From Porphyromonas sp. (GTDB taxonomy: Bacteria > Bacteroidota > Bacteroidia > Bacteroidales > Porphyromonadaceae): a stretch of 64,000 bases of DNA. Position numbers and translations under genes: made by a program. Location: assembly GCA_022772085.1 (NCBI GenBank), contig JALFBN010000003.1, forward strand, positions 1 to 64,000, read 5' to 3'. This document shows positions 1 to 9,027 of the stretch, one piece after another. Every line of letters starts with the position of its first letter. Within the stretch, counting starts at the first letter, position 1. A model generated the notes under the pieces. The model was given only the letters and a program-made list of their open reading frames with translations. It made no database searches and was not told the DNA's origin.

Positions 1-138
1 TAAATGTCTTAAGGAAGCTGGCCTTGGGGATCGTTAAGGCTCAGAAAGACAAGCACTCTGTGAAGAAGAGAATGTTTAAGGCGGCGATGAATCCAGAATA
101 CCTCAGAAAGCTTCTCAGAATTTGATGCGGTTGCCCTG
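1..138 (+). mobile_element. Right end of an ISAs1-family insertion sequence
   Basis: Only the 3' end of the element is inside the window. The transposase reading frame ends at 125, and its stop overlaps a terminal sequence, TGCGGTTGCCCTG, ending at 138. The reverse complement begins CAGGGCAACCGCA, which resembles ISAs1-family ends as I remember them. The left end, length and any target duplication lie outside the window. It abuts the ftsA promoter with only about 17 bp between. Confidence 0.7.
3..125 (+). CDS. ISAs1-family transposase, C-terminal fragment (cut by window edge)
   Basis: Forty residues are visible before a TGA stop. They contain NVLRKLALGIVKAQKD and end in NPEYLRKLLRI. The pattern of an NxxxLRKLAL helix, a basic stretch and a final YLxxLL segment is typical of the C-terminus of ISAs1 (H-repeat) DDE transposases. 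The catalytic residues lie upstream, so whether the enzyme is intact cannot be judged. The family call rests on remembered similarity plus the matching terminal inverted repeat just downstream. Confidence 0.65.
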   Translation, partial: NVLRKLALGIVKAQKDKHSVKKRMFKAAMNPEYLRKLLRI

Positions 139-155
139 TATAGGGTATTATTTTA

Positions 156-186
156 TTGTGTATTCCGCTTATTGTGCTTACCTTTG
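156..186 (+). promoter_or_regulatory. Bacteroidetes-type promoter for ftsA
   Basis: A -33 TTG at 156-158 is followed by 20 bp and the -7 element TACCTTTG at 179-186, a full match to TAnnTTTG. Transcription would start near 193, giving a leader of about 59 nt to the ATG at 252. The promoter starts 17 bp beyond the insertion-sequence end, so the ftsA group has its own promoter despite the element. Confidence 0.75.
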
Positions 187-251
187 TATGCCTTGTAGTT
201 TGGGGTGTCACACAGCGAAGTGGCAAGGAAAACAAATTCAATTCTAAGTGT

Positions 252-1688
252 ATGGATGCAGATAAGTTTGTGTATGCAGCTCTTGAGCTTGGAAGCTCTC
301 ATATCAGAGGGTTACTTGCTTATAAAGATGCTTCGGGGCGAGTTGTTCCCATGGCATCTCGATCGGTAGAGAGCAGTGGGTGCATCGTGCATGGAGCTAT
401 TCATAATATTGATCTAGTTAGCTCTATTGCAAAGGAGATTATAGATGCTTTTAATCAAGAACTTGCTGATAGTAATTACAAAATTGCACAGATATATGTT
501 TCAGTAAATTGTCGTTCGCTCTGTTCTACACGGAGGATTGTGACCCACACCTTTGAAGGAGATGGTACCTTAGTGACAGAGGAGGATGAACGGCTTTTGA
601 AGAAAGAAGCTCTAGAGGAAGCTCTACCACGTCATGAATTGATTTCGGTACTCCCTCCCTATTATATCGTCAACGGAAGACGGGAGGTCTCGATCGTTGG
701 GATGCTCTGTCGTGAGGTGCGTGCTTATTATACCTTGCTATCCATTAGAGAGTCTTATTACCAATTGATCAAGATGTTAGTAGAAAATCGATTGGGTCTA
801 AAGCTTGCGGGGATCTTGGCTACACCTATTTGTGAGGCTCATGTACTTTTGAGTTCTGGGGTCAAGCAGGCCGGATGTGCTTTAGTGAACATCGGAGCTG
901 ATTGTACAACAGTATCTGTTTACAAAAATGCAGCTTTGGAATTGTTGCAGGTTTATCCAATTGGTGGCGCCGCGATAACTTCTGACCTGACCTCATTGGG
1001 GATTCTCAGAGAAGATGCTGAGAGATTGAAATGTACGAAGTTGAGTGCTCTTAGCGAATTGAAAGATGCCGATATTCATGTCAATGTTGCAACGCTGGAT
1101 GGTGCAAGTATGCGTAAAATGAGCTTGACTGATCTCAATAGATGCATACAGGCACGTATGAAGGAGATCTTAGTCAATGTTCAAAATCTTGTAGAATGCT
1201 CTGGCGTGGCTAATGGATTGGGTGCTGGATACATGTTTGTGGGAGGTACTTCTCTGATGAAACGCTTTGATCGCTTGTTGAAAGATACGGGGATTAAAGA
1301 GTATTCATTGGCATCGTCTCTCAATGATAAACTGTTTTTTGCAGAACATAATACGGATAAACTTTTTGATAATTCAGCCTTTTATGCTGGGATTGTAGGG
1401 GCTATATCAATGGCTTCACAAGGTTGTTTAGAAGCTGTTATGTTCATGCCTTCTCCATCTGTGGAGGAGGAAGAGGGCAATGACCCCGAAGACGTTATTG
1501 AGGCTACTCAAAGTCATAGTCGGGGATGGATACGTGGCAATAGAAAATCAATCCCTCAGGATGAGAATCCAACTCCAGAACCAACCAAGAGAGGGAGTCG
1601 CTTTTCTCAGTTTTTCAATAGTATGGTAAGCACGGCAGTAGGGCAGAAGCCTGATGACGTAGACTACGACGATGAGCAGGGAGAGTAA
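252..1688 (+). CDS. ftsA: Cell division protein FtsA
   Basis: Actin-like ATPase that tethers FtsZ to the inner membrane at the division site; 478 aa. The N-terminus has the phosphate-binding strand YAALELGSSHIRG, and an SHS2-type insertion follows. The C-terminus ends in a probable amphipathic membrane-targeting helix, SRFSQFFNSMVSTAV, then an acidic tail. I start at ATG 252 because the frame extension back to TTG 156 overlaps the promoter and has no counterpart in FtsA. It is followed by ftsZ 25 bp downstream. Unusually, it is not preceded by ftsQ, which lies 7 kb downstream. Confidence 0.93.
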   Translation: MDADKFVYAALELGSSHIRGLLAYKDASGRVVPMASRSVESSGCIVHGAIHNIDLVSSIAKEIIDAFNQELADSNYKIAQIYVSVNCRSLCSTRRIVTHTFEGDGTLVTEEDERLLKKEALEEALPRHELISVLPPYYIVNGRREVSIVGMLCREVRAYYTLLSIRESYYQLIKMLVENRLGLKLAGILATPICEAHVLLSSGVKQAGCALVNIGADCTTVSVYKNAALELLQVYPIGGAAITSDLTSLGILREDAERLKCTKLSALSELKDADIHVNVATLDGASMRKMSLTDLNRCIQARMKEILVNVQNLVECSGVANGLGAGYMFVGGTSLMKRFDRLLKDTGIKEYSLASSLNDKLFFAEHNTDKLFDNSAFYAGIVGAISMASQGCLEAVMFMPSPSVEEEEGNDPEDVIEATQSHSRGWIRGNRKSIPQDENPTPEPTKRGSRFSQFFNSMVSTAVGQKPDDVDYDDEQGE

Positions 1689-1713
1689 ATAGATTAGGGT
1701 CTACTAGTATAGT

Positions 1714-3255
1714 ATGAATATGTTTTCGGAAGACGATGCAATAAAAAGAGGGGATGGATTTCCCCCTTCTTCGGAAGATTTCTCCGTAGAGTTTGAGGTG
1801 GATTCTATTGAAGATGCAGATCAAGAGGAACTTGTCCTCTCAAGCAATGTGATACAGGAGAATGAGGATATTCTTAAAAAAGGACTCTCTTTTGACTCTG
1901 TGTATGCCGATATTGTCAAGCGTCAAACGATTAAAATCATTGGTGTAGGAGGTGGTGGCGGTAACGTTGCACAGCGGATTTACCAAGACAATATAGAGGG
2001 TGTTAGCTATTTGGTTGTTAATACGGATGCACAGCAATTGAATAGCAATAAAATACCCAATAAGATCATGTTGGGAGAGACCGTGACCAAGGGGCTTGGT
2101 GCTGGAGCTGATCCCGAACGGGCTCGCTTGGCAGCAGACGAGAGTGAGGAGAAAATCCGTAAAGCACTTGATGATGGTCATACCGAGATGGTGATCATCA
2201 CCGCAGGTATGGGTGGTGGTACAGGTACGGGAGCAACTCCTGTTGTAGCACGTATTGCTAAGGATCTCGGTTTGCTTACGGTTGCGTTTGTTTCGATTCC
2301 GTTTTTGTACGAAGGGACGCAACATATCATCAAAGCTCTTGAGGCAGTTAAGAAGCTCAAAGGGGTTGTAGACTCCCTTCTTGTGATCAATAACGAGCGA
2401 CTTTTCCGTCACTATCATAAGACAGATACCTCTTTTCAAGAGGCGTTGTCCATCGCTGATGCCGAAGTTTCAAAGGCGGCTAGCAGTATCTCCCGTATCA
2501 TTATGCGCGATGGCTATATGAATGCTGACTTCAACGATGTGAAAAAGATCTTGAAGGGTGGTGGCGTTGCCGTTATTAGTTCTGCAGTTGCTAAGGGCGA
2601 GAAACGTATTACCAAGGCTCTAGAGGAGGCCCTCTCCTCGCCTGTCTTGAACAGTAACGATATATCCAAGGCGAAGCGATTGCTTATAGCCGTAGAGTAT
2701 CCCCCTGACAATCCAACGGATAAGACACACAATTTCAAAACCAGTGAGTTGGAAGATCTTACGGCATTCACCTCTTCAATCAATTCGGAATATGATCTGA
2801 TCTCGGGCTATTACCCCAATTCTGATTTAACAGAAGAAATACGAGTGATCGTGTTGGCTTCCGGCTTTGACCTTCCCTCTACGATTGATTCGATCGGGAA
2901 GGATGATGGAATCGAGATCAGTAAGTACATACAGGATAAGATTGAGGAGAGTGAATTGATTCAGGAGTACTATTCGGATATTGCTATTACAGATCCTTAT
3001 CGTCGGATACAAGGGCATCGTACATTACCTTTCATATTGAATCTAGATGAGTTGGACGATGATGAATTTATCTCCATTGTGTATTCGACTCCTGCATACA
3101 AGCGCAATCACGAGGAGTTGGACAGCCTTCGTAAATTGAGACATCCCGAGTTACAAGTCCACGAAAAGAAGAGTCTGTGGACTAAAAACAGACCAATTAT
3201 TCAAAGTGAAGGGCCTGCCGTGTTAGGCAATTGCTTTGATTTTAATGAGGATTAA
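1714..3255 (+). CDS. ftsZ: Cell division protein FtsZ
   Basis: Tubulin-like GTPase that forms the Z ring; 513 aa. An acidic N-terminal extension of about 70 residues precedes the GTPase domain, which opens with IKIIGVGGGGGNVAQ. The tubulin signature GGGTGTG is at residues 167-173. A motif STPAYKR near residue 460 resembles the conserved C-terminal peptide that binds FtsA, but about 45 residues follow it, so the peptide is internal here. At 513 aa it is longer than the common 380-450. Cotranscribed with ftsA and yqeY. Confidence 0.96.
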   Translation: MNMFSEDDAIKRGDGFPPSSEDFSVEFEVDSIEDADQEELVLSSNVIQENEDILKKGLSFDSVYADIVKRQTIKIIGVGGGGGNVAQRIYQDNIEGVSYLVVNTDAQQLNSNKIPNKIMLGETVTKGLGAGADPERARLAADESEEKIRKALDDGHTEMVIITAGMGGGTGTGATPVVARIAKDLGLLTVAFVSIPFLYEGTQHIIKALEAVKKLKGVVDSLLVINNERLFRHYHKTDTSFQEALSIADAEVSKAASSISRIIMRDGYMNADFNDVKKILKGGGVAVISSAVAKGEKRITKALEEALSSPVLNSNDISKAKRLLIAVEYPPDNPTDKTHNFKTSELEDLTAFTSSINSEYDLISGYYPNSDLTEEIRVIVLASGFDLPSTIDSIGKDDGIEISKYIQDKIEESELIQEYYSDIAITDPYRRIQGHRTLPFILNLDELDDDEFISIVYSTPAYKRNHEELDSLRKLRHPELQVHEKKSLWTKNRPIIQSEGPAVLGNCFDFNED

Positions 3256-3265
3256 AGGTGCAACT

Positions 3266-3715
3266 ATGAATTTATTTGATCAAATAAGCGAGGATATAAA
3301 GGCTTCTATGTTGGCTCGAGACAAAGTCTCTCTAGAGGCTTTGCGAGGTATAAAAAAAGAGTTCTTAGAAGCTAAAACAGCTAAGGGTAGCAATGGAGAG
3401 TTGTCTGACGAGCAGGCCTTGACCATTATTCGTCGGTTGCTGAAGCAACGAAAAGATAGTGCTGAAATTTATCAACAAAATGGTCGGCCTGAATTGGCTG
3501 AAGCTGAGTTGGCAGAGTGCCATGTCCTTGAACGTTATCTTCCCAAGCAACTAAATGAGGATGAATTACTCCCTATTGTGCGTCTTGCTGCTGAACAACA
3601 TGGTATTACAGATCCCAAGCAAGGAGGACGTCTAACGGGGATGCTTTGTAAACAGTTGGCAGGTCAAGCTGATGGCAAATTAATCGGAGAGGTCGTTCGT
3701 AAGGTACTTGGATAA
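3266..3715 (+). CDS. GatB/YqeY domain-containing protein
   Basis: A 149-aa helical protein of the YqeY family, related to the tail domain of the GatB amidotransferase subunit and thought to interact with tRNA; its exact role is unknown. The start MNLFDQISEDIKASMLARDK is typical of the family. The ATG at 3266 is preferred over an upstream ATG at 3236 that lies inside ftsZ. The typical LSDEQALTIIRRLLKQRKDS helix is present. YqeY commonly follows ftsZ in Bacteroidetes, so this trio seems to have moved as a block. Confidence 0.88.
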   Translation: MNLFDQISEDIKASMLARDKVSLEALRGIKKEFLEAKTAKGSNGELSDEQALTIIRRLLKQRKDSAEIYQQNGRPELAEAELAECHVLERYLPKQLNEDELLPIVRLAAEQHGITDPKQGGRLTGMLCKQLAGQADGKLIGEVVRKVLG

Positions 3716-3737
3716 TTATATTAGACTTAAAAGGATC

Positions 3738-5096
3738 ATGTCCTATTTGTTGGTATTGGGTGGTGGCGAGAGCGGTGTAGGTGCAGCGATCTTGGCGCAA
3801 AAAAAAGGAATTCCCTGTCGTGTTAGTGATAAGGGTTCGTTACACCCCAAATATAAAGAGGAGCTCGATAAAAGAAATATCCCCTATGAAGAGGGAATGC
3901 ACTCTCCTAAGTGGCTTGAAGAGGCTGACCTCGTGGTAAAAAGTCCCGGTATTCCGGATACTCTCCCCATGATTCGGAATTTTCGAGATCGAGGTATTGC
4001 CGTTATTAGCGAAATCGAATTTGCCTATAGCTTCATCCCCGAGACAACCAAGATCATAGCGATCACAGGATCCAATGGGAAGACAACAACAGTGAATTGG
4101 GTGACCCATATTTTGAAGTCCGCAGGGCATGATGCCGTAATGTGTGGCAATGTGGGTTTTTCTCTAGCACGTTTGGTTGCGGAAGAGCCACACGAATATT
4201 ATGTGGTAGAGATGAGTAGTTTCCAGTTGGATGGAGTCTACGAGTTTCATCCAAATATCTCTGTTTTGCTCAATATTACGCCCGACCATTTGGATCGTTA
4301 TGAGTATAAATTTGAGTTGTATGCACAATCAAAAATGCGAATTGCTCAGCAGCTTGGTAAAAATGATAGTTTCATCTATTGGGGCGAGGATGCATTCATC
4401 ACAAAATCACTTGAAGAGACCCCTCTCTCTTGTGATACACTTCCATTTACTTTGAATGAAGAGGGGGGGGCAGCGGTGTACCGAAATTTGGATCATACAC
4501 TCTTTATCCCAGCACGCCACGGGCTATCTGACTTTTCAATCCCCGTTAATGAGCTCGCTCTTATTGGGAAACATAACATTCTTAATGCTATGGCATCGGC
4601 TCTTGTAGCACGAGAGTTGGGCGTGTCTAATGAGTCTCTAGCTCAATCTCTTCGAGACTTCAAAAACGTACCCCATCGTATCGAATATGTTGGCAGTCTG
4701 CAGGGTGTTGATTATATAAACGACAGCAAAGCTACCAATATCCAGAGTACATTTTATGCTCTGGAGGCTCAAACGAAGCCCGTTGTATTGATCCTGGGAG
4801 GTACCGATAAGGGGAATGATTATAGCGAAATAGAGCCGTTGGTTCTAGCGAAGTGCCGATCTCTTATTTTCATGGGAGTGGACAATGAAAAGTTGCACAA
4901 GGCATTTGACGGAAAGGTCCCAACCATAAAAGATGCTCGTTCGATGGATGAGTGTTTGGCTTTGGCTCAAATGTTAGCTTGTCCCGGGGATGTAGTATTG
5001 CTCTCTCCCGCATGTGCTAGCTTTGATCTCTTCCAAAATTACGAAGATCGTGGAGATCAATTCCGTGAAAAAGTACGCTTGTTGCAGCATAAATAG
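3738..5096 (+). CDS. murD: UDP-N-acetylmuramoyl-L-alanine:D-glutamate ligase MurD
   Basis: Cytoplasmic Mur ligase that adds D-Glu to UDP-MurNAc-L-Ala using ATP; 452 aa. The N-terminal Rossmann domain starts LLVLGGGESGVGAA. The ATP loop GSNGKTTT is at residues 111-118, and NDSKATN is in the C-terminal domain. ATG 3738 follows an AAAAGGA ribosome site and is preferred over ATG 3708, which would overlap yqeY. In a standard dcw cluster murD follows mraY; here yqeY precedes it. Confidence 0.95.
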   Translation: MSYLLVLGGGESGVGAAILAQKKGIPCRVSDKGSLHPKYKEELDKRNIPYEEGMHSPKWLEEADLVVKSPGIPDTLPMIRNFRDRGIAVISEIEFAYSFIPETTKIIAITGSNGKTTTVNWVTHILKSAGHDAVMCGNVGFSLARLVAEEPHEYYVVEMSSFQLDGVYEFHPNISVLLNITPDHLDRYEYKFELYAQSKMRIAQQLGKNDSFIYWGEDAFITKSLEETPLSCDTLPFTLNEEGGAAVYRNLDHTLFIPARHGLSDFSIPVNELALIGKHNILNAMASALVARELGVSNESLAQSLRDFKNVPHRIEYVGSLQGVDYINDSKATNIQSTFYALEAQTKPVVLILGGTDKGNDYSEIEPLVLAKCRSLIFMGVDNEKLHKAFDGKVPTIKDARSMDECLALAQMLACPGDVVLLSPACASFDLFQNYEDRGDQFREKVRLLQHK

Positions 5097-5128
5097 ACTT
5101 TCATCCCTGTTTCCTTACCTGTATAAAT

Positions 5129-6457
5129 ATGAAAATACAAGCACCGATTCAGAGAATTTTCTCACATCCTAATCGAGTTATTGTTTTTCTCTACCTGCTT
5201 CTTTGGAGCGTCGCTGTTATCGTACAGTTGAGTGCTATGAGTTTCCTTGTTGGGGATGCGGGACGTAGTTTTACGGGGGTATTATTCCGTACGTTGGGTG
5301 TATTCTTTGGGGTCTTGGTTATCTTTTTTCTCACCTCTCGTTTGAAGGAAAAATGGATTACAATGTCCGGCTTTTTGATCTACTGGGGGGCAGTATTGGG
5401 TCTTATCCTCGTACATTTTGTGGGTAGCGATCTAAACAATGCACAGCGGACGATCCCCGTTCCGATTATTGGGTCGATTCAACCGACGGAGTTTTTCAAA
5501 ATTGGGATTGTCTTCATGGCGGCTAGGATCTTTGGAGACTATTATTTTAATACCAAACGTCTGGGAAATTGGCTCTTTAGTCGCTTTTCACGTCGACAGA
5601 AACCTCTCTCTTTCCCTTTCTTCTTGTTGGCATTTTTGCCACTTGCTCTTACTATTACAGAAAGTCTTTCGATGACGCTTTTTTTGGCTGTCCTTGCTGT
5701 ATTGCTAATACTATACGGAGGGGGGATGGATCGGTTTGCCCGAAAGATGATCATGGCAGGGGTTCTTGTTGGAGCTGTCGGGCTCATTACATTGCTATTA
5801 ATGCCCACAAGTTGTACTGAATCGGGACCTTTTACACGAGCGAATACCTGGAAGAATCGTCTCAAACCGGACCACTGTGACTTGTCGGATGAGGAGTATG
5901 CTAGACTGAATGATGCCCAAAAAGACTCTCTTACGTTCGTTATCACGGATGCCAATCGTCAGGAGAAATATGCTAAAATAGCTGTAGCCCGAGGACTTCA
6001 AAATGGATTCAGTGGAGGAGGGAGCAGCGAGATGCGTCACCGCCTGCCTGAGGTGTACAATGACTTTGTTTATGCACTGATCATTGAGGAGTATGGCTTT
6101 GTTGGACTGATCGGTGTTCCGTTAATTTACATCTTGATCCTTACATATGTTTTTAAGTTGGCTCGGCGATCCAAATCACGCTACTTTGAAATCCTACTGT
6201 ATGGGCTGGCTTCTTCTATTGTGTTGCAGGCACTTGTGAACATGTTCGTTGCAACAGGAGTATTCCCCGTAACGGGACAAACACTCCCTTTGATCAGCTA
6301 TGGGGGCTCTTCGCAGCTGGCTATCTCTATTCAAATGGGATTTATTGCAGCAATCGCTTCTGTTATACATCGCGAAAATCTAAAGGAGAAGAAGAAACGA
6401 GAAGAGTATGAATTAGTGCCACAAGAGGAGGCCTCAGAAGGTACAGAAGGGGAATAA
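5129..6457 (+). CDS. ftsW: SEDS peptidoglycan glycosyltransferase FtsW
   Basis: Polytopic inner-membrane protein of the SEDS family (442 aa) that polymerises septal glycan from lipid II with its cognate penicillin-binding protein. Hydrophobic segments run through the protein, with a large outer loop around residues 220-290. The conserved C-terminal segment GQTLPLISYGGSS is present. The last 35 residues are charged and cytoplasmic. It sits between murD and murG, the usual local order. Confidence 0.94.
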   Translation: MKIQAPIQRIFSHPNRVIVFLYLLLWSVAVIVQLSAMSFLVGDAGRSFTGVLFRTLGVFFGVLVIFFLTSRLKEKWITMSGFLIYWGAVLGLILVHFVGSDLNNAQRTIPVPIIGSIQPTEFFKIGIVFMAARIFGDYYFNTKRLGNWLFSRFSRRQKPLSFPFFLLAFLPLALTITESLSMTLFLAVLAVLLILYGGGMDRFARKMIMAGVLVGAVGLITLLLMPTSCTESGPFTRANTWKNRLKPDHCDLSDEEYARLNDAQKDSLTFVITDANRQEKYAKIAVARGLQNGFSGGGSSEMRHRLPEVYNDFVYALIIEEYGFVGLIGVPLIYILILTYVFKLARRSKSRYFEILLYGLASSIVLQALVNMFVATGVFPVTGQTLPLISYGGSSQLAISIQMGFIAAIASVIHRENLKEKKKREEYELVPQEEASEGTEGE

Positions 6458-6474
6458 AAGGAGGAATGACTGTC

Positions 6475-7602
6475 ATGCAAAAATCATCTATAGATAGGAT
6501 TATTATTTCGGGAGGTGGTACGGGTGGACACATATTCCCCGCCATCGCCATCGCTGATGCTGTACGATCTCGTTATCCGGATGCTGAGATATTATTTGTC
6601 GGAGCTATGGGGCGTATGGAGATGCAACGTGTCCCCAAAGCGGGTTATCGTATTGAAGGGCTTCCTGTTCAAGGCTTGGATCGTAAGCATTTATGGCGCA
6701 ATGTAAAAGTTTTGTTGGATTTTTTCCGTGCAGAGCGGAAGGCGAAACGCTTGGTTCGTTCATTCAAGCCTGATGTTGTTGTAGGGGTTGGCGGATACGC
6801 TTCTGCTCCTACATTGCGAGCGGCTCAGTCTCTCGGTATCCCGACTTTGCTTCAAGAACAAAATAGTTTCGCAGGCAAAGCCAATAAGATACTAGCTAAG
6901 CGGGCTAAATCCATTTGTGTGGCCTATCCCAATATGGAGCGTTTCTTCCCAAAAGAGACACTCGTGATTACGGGTAATCCCGTCCGTCCTATTATCGAAG
7001 ATGAGCCTCTTCCCAACCGAGAAGAAGCTCTTGGGCGATTAGGCTTTTCAGGGGGAAAATATCCCCTTTTGTTGGTCGTAGGTGGAAGCCTTGGTGCCCG
7101 TACCATTAACGAAACGATCGAAGCCGGATTGCCTCGTTTTATAGAGACAAAAACACGTTTAGTGTGGCAGACGGGCAAGGTCTTTGCTCCTCAAGCAGAG
7201 GAGTCCATACGGAAGTTAGGACCTGAGACCGGGCAGTGGATCAAGTCAATGCCCTTTATAGATCATATGGAAGATGTTTTTTCATGTGCCGATGTGGTGA
7301 TCTCTAGAGCAGGGGCAACAACTATCAGTGAACTTTGCTTGTTGGGTAAACCCTCTATCCTAGTCCCCTCACCCAATGTGGCCGAAGACCATCAGACTTG
7401 TAATGCTAGGGCACTATCCACACGAGATGCCGCTATCTTAGTACCCGATGCTGAGGCGCGAAATATTCTTGTAGACCGCGCTTTAGACCTTATCCAAGAC
7501 CCACAACGGCAAATGAATATGGCCAAGAATATAAAGACGTTGGCCATGCCGCACTCCGCTCAACGTATCGTAGATCTGTTAGAAGAGATCCTATCTCGAT
7601 AA
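6475..7602 (+). CDS. murG: UDP-GlcNAc:lipid I GlcNAc transferase MurG
   Basis: Peripheral inner-membrane GT-B glycosyltransferase that turns lipid I into lipid II; about 375 aa. The N-terminal glycine loop reads GGGTGGHIFPA, the VGVGGYASAPTL segment follows, and the C-terminal UDP-binding region contains SRAGATTISELCLLGKPSILVP in two adjoining conserved parts. A strong AGGAGG at 6459-6464 lies too close to ATG 6466 and suits ATG 6475 better; translation from 6466 would only add three residues. It follows ftsW by a few bases. Confidence 0.93.
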   Translation: MQKSSIDRIIISGGGTGGHIFPAIAIADAVRSRYPDAEILFVGAMGRMEMQRVPKAGYRIEGLPVQGLDRKHLWRNVKVLLDFFRAERKAKRLVRSFKPDVVVGVGGYASAPTLRAAQSLGIPTLLQEQNSFAGKANKILAKRAKSICVAYPNMERFFPKETLVITGNPVRPIIEDEPLPNREEALGRLGFSGGKYPLLLVVGGSLGARTINETIEAGLPRFIETKTRLVWQTGKVFAPQAEESIRKLGPETGQWIKSMPFIDHMEDVFSCADVVISRAGATTISELCLLGKPSILVPSPNVAEDHQTCNARALSTRDAAILVPDAEARNILVDRALDLIQDPQRQMNMAKNIKTLAMPHSAQRIVDLLEEILSR

Positions 7603-7618
7603 ACTTCAACGTATTGTT

Positions 7619-9022
7619 ATGAATGACAAGAACGTATATACGCATGTTTACTTTATAGGCATTGGTGGTATTGGTATGAGTGCCTTAGCCCGTTACTTCC
7701 AACTCAAAGGAAGTCGGGTTTATGGGTATGATTTGACCCCTAGTCCCTTAACCGAGACGCTTGAAAAGGAGGGTATTCCCGTTCATTATGCCGATTGTCC
7801 TGAGTATGTCGCCTCTCTGGGGCTTGACATGAAGACCACACTCGTGGTATATACTCCTGCAGTGCCGCTACAATTGGGCGAATTACAGTATTTCATACAG
7901 GGGGGGTACCACGTTGTTAAGCGAAGTGAAGCTTTGGGTAAGGCAGTACAAAAGGATCGTCTACTGGCTGTTGCAGGTACACATGGAAAGACGACGACTT
8001 CCTCGCTACTGGCGCATCTGTTGTATCGTAGCGAGATCGGTACGAATGCTTTTTTAGGGGGGATTTCGGCAAATTACAGTTCCAATTTGCTCTTACATCC
8101 CACAAGCCCATATGTTGTTGTGGAGGCTGATGAGTATGATCGTTCTTTCCATCATTTGTATCCTCATATGGCCATTGTAACTTCCATGGATCCTGATCAT
8201 TTGGATATTTATGGTACACCGGAAGGGTATCGAGAGGGGTTCTCTCAGTTCATGCAACAGATCGAGGATGGAGGTGTGTTGGTGTGTAAAAAAGAGATTC
8301 GATCGCTTGTCCCTCAACTGCAAGAGTCCGTTTCTGTCTATACCTATGCGGTAGAAGAGGAGGCTGATAGCTATTCGGATCATATTCGTTTTGGTCAAGG
8401 TCGATTGTATTTTGATTGGCATTTCCCGAAATATCAAGTTCATTTACATAATATAGAGCTTGGAGTACCTATCGTTATCAATGTTGAGAATGCAACAGCA
8501 GCCCTTACACTTGCCTATCTAGTAGGGGTTACGGAGAGCGAAATGAGGGATGCACTGTCTTCTTTTAGGGGGATACATCGTCGTTTCGAGCGCTTGATTG
8601 ATACCGCTGATTGCGTCTTTATAGATGATTACGCTCACCATCCCGAGGAGCTGAGGGCCTCTATTTCCTCTGTCCGGAGGCTTTATCCACAAGATAAGAT
8701 CACCGGGATTTTTCAACCTCACCTCTACTCCCGTACTCAAGACTTCTACAAAGAGTTTGCAAAGGTTCTTTCTCTCCTTGACGAGGTGATCTTACTTCCG
8801 ATTTATCCTGCTCGAGAAAAACCGATCCCGGGGGTTACTTCAGAATTGATTTTGGAGAGTATAACACAATCCCAGAAGAGTTTGATAGATCGAGATCAAG
8901 TCGTTGAGAAGCTTCGTTCTAGGGAGCATCTTAATCGAGTTATCCTTACTTTAGGTGCCGGAAACATTGATCGTATCGTACCCACTCTGAGGGATATGCT
9001 TACTGAGCGATTCGGACACTGA
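7619..9022 (+). CDS. murC: UDP-N-acetylmuramate:L-alanine ligase MurC
   Basis: First Mur ligase of stem-peptide synthesis, adding L-Ala to UDP-MurNAc; 467 aa, cytoplasmic. The N-terminal nucleotide-sugar domain starts FIGIGGIGMSALARY. The ATP loop AGTHGKTTT has Lys124. DDYAHHPEE, typical of MurC, is in the C-terminal domain. Sixteen bases separate it from murG, and ftsQ follows within 5 bp, so the genes are probably cotranscribed. Confidence 0.96.
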   Translation: MNDKNVYTHVYFIGIGGIGMSALARYFQLKGSRVYGYDLTPSPLTETLEKEGIPVHYADCPEYVASLGLDMKTTLVVYTPAVPLQLGELQYFIQGGYHVVKRSEALGKAVQKDRLLAVAGTHGKTTTSSLLAHLLYRSEIGTNAFLGGISANYSSNLLLHPTSPYVVVEADEYDRSFHHLYPHMAIVTSMDPDHLDIYGTPEGYREGFSQFMQQIEDGGVLVCKKEIRSLVPQLQESVSVYTYAVEEEADSYSDHIRFGQGRLYFDWHFPKYQVHLHNIELGVPIVINVENATAALTLAYLVGVTESEMRDALSSFRGIHRRFERLIDTADCVFIDDYAHHPEELRASISSVRRLYPQDKITGIFQPHLYSRTQDFYKEFAKVLSLLDEVILLPIYPAREKPIPGVTSELILESITQSQKSLIDRDQVVEKLRSREHLNRVILTLGAGNIDRIVPTLRDMLTERFGH

Positions 9023-9027
9023 TAAAA

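Noticed and set aside
156..251. N-terminal extension of FtsA with a hydrophobic helix
   Set aside because: It begins at TTG inside the promoter, overlaps the -7 element, and FtsA is not known to begin with a membrane segment; ATG 252 fits the family.
1840..2439. A 199-codon open frame antisense to ftsZ
   Set aside because: Complement of conserved ftsZ codons with no recognisable protein features.
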